Shown: positions 9,308-17,402 of the stretch, one piece after another | Layout: each line of letters begins with the position of its first letter | How positions within the stretch are numbered: position 1 is the stretch's first letter | Assembly (NCBI GenBank): GCA_016873115.1 | Contig: VGYB01000002.1 | Span: 62,001 to 126,000, forward strand | Origin: Planctomycetota bacterium | GTDB taxonomy: Bacteria > Planctomycetota > Phycisphaerae > Phycisphaerales > SM1A02 | DNA length: 64,000 nucleotides | Reading direction: 5' to 3' | The notes under the pieces: model-generated | Database searches by the model: none | Seen by the model: only the letters and a program-made list of their open reading frames with translations | Told to the model about the DNA's origin: nothing | Made by a program: the position numbers and the translations under genes

Positions 9308-11959
9308 TCACGGGCAGACCTGGCCGAACACCGCAAGGAGGGCACCAAGGTCGGCACCGTCCGTAAGGCCATCGCCGTTCATGTCGCCCGCAGCGCTGAT
9401 GCCGAAGGCGGCCAGAAGGAGACCAAGGTCGGCGCCGTCACGGATGCCGTCGCCATTGAAGTCACCCGGGCACGGCGCGCTGCAGTTCGTCCCGTTGGCC
9501 GTCGACACCGTCATGGTGCCGGTGCCAAGGGGCGTGCTGGCGGAGTAGCCACCGACCAGGATGTAGTACTGCTGACCGCAGACGGCATCGAAGGTGAGCT
9601 CGCTGGTGAAGCCAGCGCACCCCGTGAAGTCGTCGTTGCAAGCCACCACCGTGCTCGCAGCGCAACCGGTCTGCACCGACAACCGCGTGTCATGGTTCGC
9701 CGCGTTGCAGGTCGACACCGTGTAGGTGCCGCTCTGGGTCGGGGCGAACTTGTGCCAGATCACGTTGAAGTTGGTGTCAGTGCCAAACGGCCCCATGTCG
9801 CAGATGCCGGCGTAATCCAGATCCTCGGTTGCACCCGCTCGGTTGAACGGAGTTGCGCCGGTCTGGATGGCGATGGCGGATTCACAGGTGAGACCCGGTG
9901 TACCGCCGCCGCCGCCACCGCCCTCGGAGGTGATGGCCAGCGTTCCGGTTCCGAAGCCTCCAGCCGCGTACGCACCGAGGCGGATCGTCACAACCTGACC
10001 AGCCGTCGCCGCGAAGACGACACTGCTGGTGAAGTTGGCGCAACCGTCACCGTCATCGTTGCAGGCGATCAGGGTTCCACCACACGCTGTCAGGATGTCG
10101 ATGCGGGTATCGAACGTCGCGTTGTTGCATGTGCTGGCCGTGAAGTTGCCAGCGCTTGGCGCAGCGAAGGTGAACCACACATCGTTGTAGAAGCCAGCCG
10201 CGAAGGATCCACAGGAAGGATCCGTGGGATTGTTCCCATCGGTGGTTGCGCCGTTGGTGTCAAACGGATGGTTGCCAAGACCGACCGACTGCGCATTGGC
10301 GCAGTTGTCGTTGGCTGGTGGATCACCACCACCACCACCGCAGACCGAGCAGGAGGCGATGGCTGCATTCGCGCAGATCTGGTCCCACTGTGTATCGCAG
10401 CAGAACGCATCTGCCGCGCAGACCAGCGTGCAGCACTCGACATCCAGGCAGCCGGGGCCGGTTCCAGGGACGCAGCAGTCGCCACCTGAACCGCAGCCGC
10501 CGCCGCCACCGCCGCCGCCACCGCCACTGCAGTCACCCTGCACGGCGCAGTCGCCGCCATCGAAGGCGAACTCTTCGCAGTTCAGGCAGATGGGCACGCC
10601 ACCGAAGGTGTAGGTGCCATCGTCGCAGTAGCCGTCACCGACCCAGTTTGCGGGGCAGCAGGCTCCGTTGCAGTCCTCAATCTGTCCAGCCGGGCAGGAG
10701 CCGTCATTCGGGGCGATGACGAGTTCGGTCGCTCCGGTCGCTCCGTTCCAACCGCCGACCAGGATGATGTAGGGCGTGCCAGCGGTGCCTTCGAACACGA
10801 GGCTCGAGGCGAACGCCGCGCAACCTGCACCGTCGTCGTTGCAGGCGATCTGCGTGCCACCCGCGTCGGGGCAGCCGTCGTACACTTCGATGCCGGTGTC
10901 GAACGGCGCTGAACCGCTGCAGGTTTCAAGGGACCAGAAGCCTGTGGTGGGGGGAGTGAAGGTGAAGAACACATCGTTGGTGAACGGAAGGCTATTGAAG
11001 CCACAGCTGGGGATGCCCCAATCCGTGTTGGCGAAGGTGTTGTCGAACGGATTCGCGCCCACCGAGGCCACCGCCGCATTGGCGCAGGTGTCGTTGGCTG
11101 GTGGGGACGCGTCGCAGGCGACGCCGCCGATCTTCAGGGTGTACTCGTTTCCGACGCTCGCGCCGCACGCGTACCCACTGAAGACGCTCGGCAGCGCTAC
11201 GACATAGTAGCTGCCGGGTACGACGCAGACTGCGGTCGTGCCGGGGCAGGCTCCGGTGGTCGGATCGCCGATGATCGAACTGCAGCTCGTATTGACCACG
11301 GCTGCAAAGCAGGGCATGTTGGAGAAAATCTCCAAGCTGATCTCGGTCGCTTGGCTCACCGTGATCTCGAACCAGTCCGTGTCACGAGTGCCAGCGTTGG
11401 CCCAGAAGGTGCCTGCGATCTGCGCACCGATGGCGGCGGGCTCGTAGATGCCGCCATTGCAGCCGCCGTTGATGTCGTCGCCGCAACTCTCTTGTTCAAA
11501 ACTCGTGCCCGGTGGAATCGTGCATCCGCCGCCGCCGCCGCCGCCGCAGACTGAGCAGTTCACGACAGCTGCATCCGCGCAGATCTGGTCCCACTGTGTC
11601 TCGCAGCAGAACGCATCTGCCGCGCAGATCTGGGTGCAGCACTCGACATCGGCGCAGCCGGGGCCGGTTCCAGCAACGCAACAGTCACCACCTGAACCGC
11701 AAGGACCGCCGCCGCCGCCGCCGCCGCCGCAAACTGAGCAGGAGGCGACAGCTGCATTCGCGCAGATCTCGTCCCACTGTGTCTCGCAGCAGAACGCATC
11801 TGCCGCGCAGATCTGGGTGCAGCACTCGACATTCAGGCAGCCGGGGCCGGTGCCAGCAACGCAACAGTCACCACCTGAGCCACATTGGGCCATCGCGGTG
11901 CTCGTTGAAACAAGCAGCATCGCGGCAGAGGCGAGCATGCCAAGGTGGAAGCGCTTCAT
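9308..11959 (-). CDS. Secreted Cys-rich protein with poly-Gly linkers, Notch-like repeat and dockerin-like tail (883 aa)
   Basis: Sec signal peptide (MKRFHLGMLASAAMLLVSTS, cleaved near AMAQ). Two nearly identical Cys-rich W-D modules (starting CGSGGDCCVAGTGPGC) are joined by a run of Gly, and a third copy lies mid-protein. Several PPC-like beta-sandwich units follow (NDTCANAA..., NDNCANAQ...). A segment DGYCDDGT...LNCEEFAFDGGDC is close to the Lin-12/Notch repeat. The C-terminus has DFNGDGIRDGADLG and DMNGDGLTDGADLG. The ribosome site GAGGAGA lies 8 bases before the ATG. The gene is monocistronic: a strong terminator follows it, and a 253-base intergenic region with repeated GGTTCAC words precedes it. 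Role unknown; probably surface or secreted. Confidence 0.85.
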   Translation of the reverse strand: MKRFHLGMLASAAMLLVSTSTAMAQCGSGGDCCVAGTGPGCLNVECCTQICAADAFCCETQWDEICANAAVASCSVCGGGGGGGGPCGSGGDCCVAGTGPGCADVECCTQICAADAFCCETQWDQICADAAVVNCSVCGGGGGGGCTIPPGTSFEQESCGDDINGGCNGGIYEPAAIGAQIAGTFWANAGTRDTDWFEITVSQATEISLEIFSNMPCFAAVVNTSCSSIIGDPTTGACPGTTAVCVVPGSYYVVALPSVFSGYACGASVGNEYTLKIGGVACDASPPANDTCANAAVASVGANPFDNTFANTDWGIPSCGFNSLPFTNDVFFTFTPPTTGFWSLETCSGSAPFDTGIEVYDGCPDAGGTQIACNDDGAGCAAFASSLVFEGTAGTPYIILVGGWNGATGATELVIAPNDGSCPAGQIEDCNGACCPANWVGDGYCDDGTYTFGGVPICLNCEEFAFDGGDCAVQGDCSGGGGGGGGGGCGSGGDCCVPGTGPGCLDVECCTLVCAADAFCCDTQWDQICANAAIASCSVCGGGGGDPPANDNCANAQSVGLGNHPFDTNGATTDGNNPTDPSCGSFAAGFYNDVWFTFAAPSAGNFTASTCNNATFDTRIDILTACGGTLIACNDDGDGCANFTSSVVFAATAGQVVTIRLGAYAAGGFGTGTLAITSEGGGGGGGTPGLTCESAIAIQTGATPFNRAGATEDLDYAGICDMGPFGTDTNFNVIWHKFAPTQSGTYTVSTCNAANHDTRLSVQTGCAASTVVACNDDFTGCAGFTSELTFDAVCGQQYYILVGGYSASTPLGTGTMTVSTANGTNCSAPCPGDFNGDGIRDGADLGLLLAAFGISAAGDMNGDGLTDGADLGALLAVFGQVCP

Positions 11960-12080
11960 CGTTCTGATCTCCTCGTGTACTGTTCAGGTTGAAACGAAAT
12001 CGAGAACCGACCGAATCAGGCACACACCACATCGACCCCGCACAACACGCACGGAACCGCCACCTGAGTTTGGACCGGAC

Positions 12081-12161
12081 GGTTCACAATAACTCCAAAC
12101 TCGCATGATCCAAATGTGAACCGCAATTGGGCGTCGAGATTTTTCGGTCGACATGGTTCAC
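12081..12161. promoter_or_regulatory. Repeated GGTTCAC words in divergent promoter region
   Basis: Three copies of a 7-8 base word: GGTTCACA (12081-12088), its exact inverse TGTGAACC (12115-12122), and GGTTCAC (12155-12161). They lie in the 253-base gap between the divergent secreted-protein and peroxiredoxin genes. The arrangement suggests a paired operator for a dimeric regulator; this is inference only. The rest of the gap (11960-12212) shows no gene. Confidence 0.35.
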
Positions 12162-12212
12162 GGTGGATCGGCTAGCCTCTCGTCCCCCTGAACCAAATCC
12201 AAGGAACACCCC

Positions 12213-12671
12213 ATGCTTTCAAAGGCTCCTGAATTCAACCTCCCTGAAGCACCTGGGAAGGCCATTTCGAGCGACTTTACCGTCCAACCGGGCCCCACGG
12301 TCATCCTGTTCTTTCCCCTCGCCTTCAGCGGGGTATGTACCGCTGCCTGTGGTGCCGTGCGGGACCAGTGGTCCGAGTGGCAGGGCCTGGGGGCCCGAGT
12401 CCTGGGGATCTCGATCGACAGCCCATTCGCGGTGTCCAAGTGGCGCGAGCTTGAGCGCATGCCGTTTCCCGTGCTGTCGGACTTCAACAAGGAGACCTGT
12501 CAGGCCTACGGTGCCTACCACGAGGACCTCAAGGGTCTCAAGGGCGTGGCCAAGCGCGCTGCATTCGTCGTGCGCAAGGACGGCTCGATCGCCTACCGAT
12601 GGGTGAGCGACGACCCGGGTGTGCAGGTCGACTTCGACGCGATCAAGGCTGCCGTGGCGAGCTGCCGCTGA
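12213..12671 (+). CDS. Peroxiredoxin (AhpC/TSA, PrxQ/AhpE-like)
   Basis: 152-residue thiol peroxidase of the thioredoxin fold, reducing H2O2 or organic peroxides in the cytosol. The active-site segment is P35-x3-S39-x2-C42, with Ser in place of the usual Thr and C42 as the peroxidatic Cys. A second Cys lies at 46, four residues on, where PrxQ/BCP proteins have their resolving Cys at five, so it may be an atypical 2-Cys enzyme. The Trp-Arg segment (AYRWVSDDPG) near residue 130 fits the conserved catalytic Arg. A ribosome site AAGGAA lies 7 bases before the ATG. Length is normal for the family. Confidence 0.9.
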   Translation: MLSKAPEFNLPEAPGKAISSDFTVQPGPTVILFFPLAFSGVCTAACGAVRDQWSEWQGLGARVLGISIDSPFAVSKWRELERMPFPVLSDFNKETCQAYGAYHEDLKGLKGVAKRAAFVVRKDGSIAYRWVSDDPGVQVDFDAIKAAVASCR

Positions 12672-12692
12672 CCGACCGCGGCCGGTCCCACA

Positions 12693-14345
12693 TCAGTAGC
12701 TATATCCCTCGACGACCGTGTAGTTGCACGAACCGACGGGCGAATCGCCCACGCTGACGCCCTTGATGACCACATTGAGCGTCGGGGCGAAGATCAGGTG
12801 CAGCGACTGATCACCGGATGAACTCACATTCGGCAGATCCTCGAGCTTGGTGATGGGCTTGGTCGCGTCGATCCGTACGCGCACCTTGTCCTTCTGTTGC
12901 CAGAAGAAGCCGATCGGCTGAAATGTTCGGCCATTGGCATCGACGAGCAGAAGCGGCTTCTCCTTGAACTGGCGCTTGAGTTCGTGAAGGTCGACTGCCG
13001 ACTGGCCGCGCGTGACATTCAAGCGGATGATCGCCGTGCCCTCCGGCGCATAGAACCCCTTGACGGCACCGGCCTTCATGGCGGTGGAGAATCCGCCCTT
13101 CGGGAACTCATAGTCGCCCTGCTTGAGGTAGTTCGCCTTCTTGCCCTCGAAGGCGACGAACGTCCCGATGTTGTTCAGGTTGAGTTGCAGTGGAGAGACC
13201 GAGTTGACATTGTCGATGCCATCCTGACCTTCGGGGATGCTGCGTGCGCTCGAGAAGTCGATCAGCGCCGAGGATGCGGCCGATCCGCCCTCGATCCCGA
13301 GCACGGAGGTCATGGGCTTGCCTTGTGGCTCCGGCAGGCGGATGCGCAAGCCCTTGAGGAAAACATAGTCCGGAACCTGTCCAGCGAAGATCCCTGCGGG
13401 GAACACCAGCACGATCTTGGCGGTCTGCGTGCCGGGCGCACTCGTGACAAAGTTCGCCGTGTCGTCGAACGGGAAGAGTTCGCGACCCGCCTTCTCACCG
13501 TCCTGCGTCCATTGGAGCGGAAAGGCGACGGTGCGGTTCTTGGTGGAGAGCAATCGCGCCTGAGCACCAGTCATGATGAACTGCTCTCCGCCATCGTAGG
13601 TGGTGGAATCGAAGGTGACCCCGACTGCATAGGCGCCAGGCTGGCCATCCGCAGCGTTGTACCGCTCGTCGTACCAGAACCCATCGAGCGTGACCCCGGA
13701 CGGTGCCACGGCGGTCCGGCCGACGCCACCGCTCCAAGTGTCGCGGTGGAGGCCGAACGCGACATCGCTCACATTGGGCTGCAGCTTGGCCAAGCCGAGC
13801 GCACTGAAGTTCCGGAACGCCCCCATGCCTCCGCGACCGCCGAGGGTGTTGTAGACCGCTTCCGTGACCTGCATCGGATTGGGAAATGGAGCCATCGTGT
13901 TCATGCGGCTTGGCTGCGCACTGCTGGCTTGGTCACGAACGAACCCACGGAAACCCAAGACCTCGTTCGTGCCCTGGACGAAGCCGCAGGCGATGCCGGC
14001 CAGACCGATGCACAGGATGCCCGAGCAGAGTCCGAAGATGGCACCGCCGAGCCTGTCGAGCAGCGGGTGGAATCGCATGTTGGCGGGCACGAAGCGCTCC
14101 GTGATCACGCGGGCAAGCAGCAGGTAGACGATGAACTGCCCCCCAAGCGAGAGCCCCCATGCGTAGTTGTCGATGAGTCCGCCACGGAGCATGAGGTGGG
14201 CAACGGGTTCCCAGAGCGCAATCGCCAAGGCACCTGCGCACAGGCTGCAGAGGCAGAACTGGACGCTGCTGAAGAAGCCTTGCGAGGACCACCAATAGGC
14301 GATCAGCGCGATGAGGACCCAGAGAATGATCGAGAAGGGATCCAT
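12693..14345 (-). CDS. CvpA-family membrane protein with large C-terminal domain
   Basis: 550 residues. The first 130 or so form four hydrophobic helices of CvpA type (starting MDPFSIILWVLIALIAYWW, with GLCSGILCIGLAGI as the fourth). The remaining 400 residues are polar and beta-rich, with no motif I recognise. The segment around residues 350-480 (GTFVAFEGKKANYL, FYAPEGTAIIRLNV) looks like a soluble sandwich domain, presumably outside the cytoplasm or facing the periplasm. The gene is last in a three-gene operon, 9 bases after the GspE-like gene. Standard CvpA proteins are about 160-200 residues, so the C-terminal extension is unusual. Confidence 0.7.
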   Translation of the reverse strand: MDPFSIILWVLIALIAYWWSSQGFFSSVQFCLCSLCAGALAIALWEPVAHLMLRGGLIDNYAWGLSLGGQFIVYLLLARVITERFVPANMRFHPLLDRLGGAIFGLCSGILCIGLAGIACGFVQGTNEVLGFRGFVRDQASSAQPSRMNTMAPFPNPMQVTEAVYNTLGGRGGMGAFRNFSALGLAKLQPNVSDVAFGLHRDTWSGGVGRTAVAPSGVTLDGFWYDERYNAADGQPGAYAVGVTFDSTTYDGGEQFIMTGAQARLLSTKNRTVAFPLQWTQDGEKAGRELFPFDDTANFVTSAPGTQTAKIVLVFPAGIFAGQVPDYVFLKGLRIRLPEPQGKPMTSVLGIEGGSAASSALIDFSSARSIPEGQDGIDNVNSVSPLQLNLNNIGTFVAFEGKKANYLKQGDYEFPKGGFSTAMKAGAVKGFYAPEGTAIIRLNVTRGQSAVDLHELKRQFKEKPLLLVDANGRTFQPIGFFWQQKDKVRVRIDATKPITKLEDLPNVSSSGDQSLHLIFAPTLNVVIKGVSVGDSPVGSCNYTVVEGYSY

Positions 14346-14354
14346 GGTCGCTCC

Positions 14355-16088
14355 TCAGGGCTTTGGGGCGGGTTTGACTGGTGCAGGGGCAGCCGATGTG
14401 GCTCCTCCAGCCGCCGGGGCTGCTGGTCTGGTCGACGCAAACGCACGCGCCACATCCTCGATCGTGGTGCGACCGTCGCGCACCGCCAGGAGCGCCGATT
14501 CCTGCATCAGCATCATGCGCAGGTTGCGGCGTGCGTGCTGATAGGCCCCGGCGATGTCACCCCGCGAAAGGATCTTGCGCGCTTCATCGTCGAACGGCAT
14601 CACTTCATGGACGCCGATCAGGCCGAAGTAGCCTGAACCACCGCAGACCTCGCAGGCTTCCTCGCGTCCATTCTTGGCGATGACCTTGCCGCTGGCACGC
14701 GCCAGTTGGATGGTCTTGCCGGCCGGTAGGCCTAGGCGCTTGGCCTGCTCAGCCGAGCAAGGCCCCATGATCTTGCACGCGGGGCACGGAACACGCAGCA
14801 ATCGCTGGGCCACCACCGCCTTGACGCCGCGAGCTGCGTCGCCGGCGCTGCCCACTGACTTGATCCACTGCGCCAAGGCCAGTTGTACCCCGTCGACGGG
14901 GATGCCGACATAGGTGAGCACCTGATTGCCCGACGCATCGCTGATGACCTTGGCAGTGCCTGAATCGGCAACATCCGAGGTGTAGACGACATCGGGACCG
15001 CGGCGGATGATCGACCTGAGGGTGGTCGCGAAATCAGATTGCGTCGTGGGGTCGAACTGGAGCTGGTCCACGCCGTCGAGCCGGAGATCGAGGCTGCGCT
15101 CGAGTGTCTTCACGCTGCTGGTGAAGGCATCGTGCCGTGACAGCATGGCATAGGCCATCGTCGTCAGGCCGAACCCTGACGGGGCGCAGAGCAGGATGAT
15201 GCCCTCGCGACCAGGAAGGTCCCGCGTGGGCTCGAGCAATGCCAGATGCTGCTTGGTGAAGCCAAGGTCAGCGAAGTCGCGCTTGAGTTGCTCATCACGG
15301 TTGAAGTCGATGCGCATCGACTGGCCTGCGGTCGATCCCGTGGTGGTGACCGTGAGTTCCTTGGATCCAAGGCTCGTCTGCACGGTGACCTTGCCCACCT
15401 GGCGCCGACGGCGCTCGTTGACATCCAGCCCCGCGTGATTCTTGATGTAGTCCATCATCTTGCCGCCAAGCTCGGCGGTCAGTGCATCGCGCTTGGTGGG
15501 GATGGCATCGATCACATCCGCCACGATGACGCTGCCGTCGCGTGATCGGATCTCCGTGCGGCTGGCACGGGCGGCGATCGCTTCGCCAATGACGCGCTCG
15601 GCGGCTTGGTGCACCTCGAGCATCGGGTCATCCTTGCCGGGGACCGTGGCCTTCTCGCTGCGACCGACGAGGAAGACAATGTTGGCTGCCGCGGCGTTCT
15701 TCTGCGCCTTGCGCTCCTCTGCCTTGTCCCTGAGCGTCGAGAGCATGGAGAGCTGGAACTGCTTGCCCGGTGGGACCTGCTTGTCGCGCCACTTCCAGTA
15801 GCCGACCAGGATCCCCGCCTCGATCAGGAGGGTGACCAGCCAGCCAGCGAAGGGGACCAGCAATCCCACGGCGACAGCAACGATGCCACCAGTCAGGAGT
15901 CCGGGGTTGATCCAACCGTAGCCGCCCCTGGTGAGGTTGTAGGCGGTGGCATCCTTCTCGATCTTGGACGAGATCACCCACGCATACGGCGCATAGACAG
16001 CCAGCGTCAGCACCGGCGTGACGGGGTTCAGCAGGATCGCCGCGTCACCGACGGCCAGGAGGGCAGTGGTCATGGTGGTCAGGCTCAT
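14355..16088 (-). CDS. GspE/PilB-like pseudo-ATPase with N-terminal membrane segment
   Basis: 577 residues related to type II secretion / type IV pilus assembly ATPases, but apparently inactive. The Walker A position reads A-P-S-G-F-G-L-T-T (302-310), with Leu308 replacing the essential Lys. The Walker B / Asp-box region G-E-I-R-D is S-D-V-A-D (371-375), so the catalytic Glu is gone. The His box is not recognisable. By contrast, the Zn-binding CPAC...CEVC pair and the C-terminal GYFGLIGVHEVM segment are kept. Two hydrophobic helices at about residues 20-35 and 65-95, atypical for GspE, would anchor it to the membrane. It lies between the intact PilT-like gene and the CvpA-domain gene. Likely a structural or regulatory partner rather than a motor. 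Confidence 0.75.
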   Translation of the reverse strand: MSLTTMTTALLAVGDAAILLNPVTPVLTLAVYAPYAWVISSKIEKDATAYNLTRGGYGWINPGLLTGGIVAVAVGLLVPFAGWLVTLLIEAGILVGYWKWRDKQVPPGKQFQLSMLSTLRDKAEERKAQKNAAAANIVFLVGRSEKATVPGKDDPMLEVHQAAERVIGEAIAARASRTEIRSRDGSVIVADVIDAIPTKRDALTAELGGKMMDYIKNHAGLDVNERRRRQVGKVTVQTSLGSKELTVTTTGSTAGQSMRIDFNRDEQLKRDFADLGFTKQHLALLEPTRDLPGREGIILLCAPSGFGLTTMAYAMLSRHDAFTSSVKTLERSLDLRLDGVDQLQFDPTTQSDFATTLRSIIRRGPDVVYTSDVADSGTAKVISDASGNQVLTYVGIPVDGVQLALAQWIKSVGSAGDAARGVKAVVAQRLLRVPCPACKIMGPCSAEQAKRLGLPAGKTIQLARASGKVIAKNGREEACEVCGGSGYFGLIGVHEVMPFDDEARKILSRGDIAGAYQHARRNLRMMLMQESALLAVRDGRTTIEDVARAFASTRPAAPAAGGATSAAPAPVKPAPKP

Positions 16089-16121
16089 CTGGTGTGGCTC
16101 ATCGTGCGACCACGCGGTGGC

Positions 16122-17261
16122 TCAACGGATGCCCTTCAGACGCATCTTGAGTTCCTCGGGCTTGGGCGTCGCTTGCAGCGCGACATTCTGGTGGACATAC
16201 TCACGCTCGACCAAGTCGACCAGGCTGCTCGTGAAGTCCAGCATGCCTTCGTGGTGGCTGTTCTTGATGATCTCGAGCAGCTCGCCCTCGCGGCCCTCCA
16301 GGATGTACTTCTGCACGCCGGGGGTGTTGATCAGGATCTCGATCGCCGGGATGCGGCCGATGTTGGCGTGCAGCGTGGGCAGGAGCTTCTGGTAGATGAT
16401 GGCCCGCAGGTTGTAGGCCATCAACTTGCGGATCTGGTCGCGTTCCTGCTCCGGGAACAAGTCGTAGATGCGGCCGAAGGTCTGCCAGGCGCTGGAGGCA
16501 TGGATGGTCCCGAAGACCAGGTGCCCGGTCTCGGCCGCGCGGATGGCCGCTTCGAAGGTCTCGTAGTCGCGCATTTCGCCGACGAGCACGACATCCGGGT
16601 TCTCGCGGACCAGGGCACGGAGCGCATCGTTGAAATTGGTGCAGTCGATGCCGATCTCGCGCTGGTTGATCGTGGCCTTCTTGTCCTCGAAGATGTACTC
16701 GATCGGGTCCTCGATCGTGACGATGTGCACCTTCTTGCGCTCGTTCACGTAGTCGAGCATGCTGGCGATGCTCGTGCTCTTGCCCGAGCCAGTCACCCCG
16801 CTGAAGAGGATCAGGCCCTGCGCGGACATGGAGATATCGCCGAGCGTGGCCGGAAGGAAGAGCTCCTCGAACTTCTTGATGTTGCTCGTGATGAGGCGTG
16901 CGGCCAACGCAGGCTTGCCGCGGGCCATGAACATGTTGACGCGAAACCTTCGGCCCCTCTCGAAGTCGTACGCGAAGTCAATTGAACCCATGCGCTCGAA
17001 GTGCTCGAGCTGGTTCGGGTCGAGGATGTCCCTCGCGACCTGGAACATCAGGTCCATGGTGCAGGGCGGTGTCGCCAGATCCCTCAGTGCGCCACGGTGG
17101 CGGATGCGCGGCGGCAGGCCGGACTTGACGATCAAGTCACTGCCTTCGAGCTGGACGGTGGCGGCCAGCCAACTGTGCCAGGCCTTCTTGCCTTCGCCCT
17201 GCGTGGTGCCGCGCTGCTTGGTGATGATGGGGACGAGGAGTTCGTTGCGCGAAATGGACAC
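16122..17261 (-). CDS. pilT: PilT-like type IV pilus retraction / secretion ATPase
   Basis: 379 residues from a GTG at 17261, chosen because GGAG sits 7 bases upstream and the frame further 5' runs antisense through guaB. A hexameric cytosolic AAA-type motor of the PilT/PilU group: Walker [10 protein letters not shown] near residue 155, Asp box VTIEDPIEY, Walker [10 protein letters not shown], His box GTIHAS. All catalytic elements are present, in contrast to the next gene. PilT powers pilus retraction; no pilin or pilus assembly genes are in the window. The gene heads the operon with the pseudo-GspE (33-base gap) and CvpA-like genes. Confidence 0.85.
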   Translation of the reverse strand: MSISRNELLVPIITKQRGTTQGEGKKAWHSWLAATVQLEGSDLIVKSGLPPRIRHRGALRDLATPPCTMDLMFQVARDILDPNQLEHFERMGSIDFAYDFERGRRFRVNMFMARGKPALAARLITSNIKKFEELFLPATLGDISMSAQGLILFSGVTGSGKSTSIASMLDYVNERKKVHIVTIEDPIEYIFEDKKATINQREIGIDCTNFNDALRALVRENPDVVLVGEMRDYETFEAAIRAAETGHLVFGTIHASSAWQTFGRIYDLFPEQERDQIRKLMAYNLRAIIYQKLLPTLHANIGRIPAIEILINTPGVQKYILEGREGELLEIIKNSHHEGMLDFTSSLVDLVEREYVHQNVALQATPKPEELKMRLKGIR

Positions 17262-17368
17262 GGGATCGCTCCGGGGGTCGTGGGCCGCCTGAAGGCGGGT
17301 CGCAGAGGGTAACACAGGATTCGCACGACGCCCCGCCGGATTTGCGCGCTTGGCGAGAGGGGCCCCGT

Positions 17369-17397
17369 TTGACAGGTCCGCCCACGGTGGCGATATT
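17369..17397 (+). promoter_or_regulatory. Sigma-70-type promoter of guaB, possibly leaderless
   Basis: A -35 TTGACA (17369-17374), a 17-base spacer and a -10 GATATT (17392-17397) lie directly before guaB. Only five bases separate the -10 from the ATG at 17403, and no Shine-Dalgarno sequence is present, so transcription would begin at or next to the start codon. Confidence 0.6.
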
Positions 17398-17402
17398 CCG
17401 GC

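Noticed and set aside
10494-11741. Short GCC repeats resembling a CRISPR-like array
   Set aside because: They are coding triplet tracts for Gly within one gene; no spacers of constant length and no cas genes.
12897-14636. 579-codon plus-strand frame opposite the CvpA-domain gene
   Set aside because: Charged low-complexity product without motif; the opposite strand carries membrane helices and a coherent operon.
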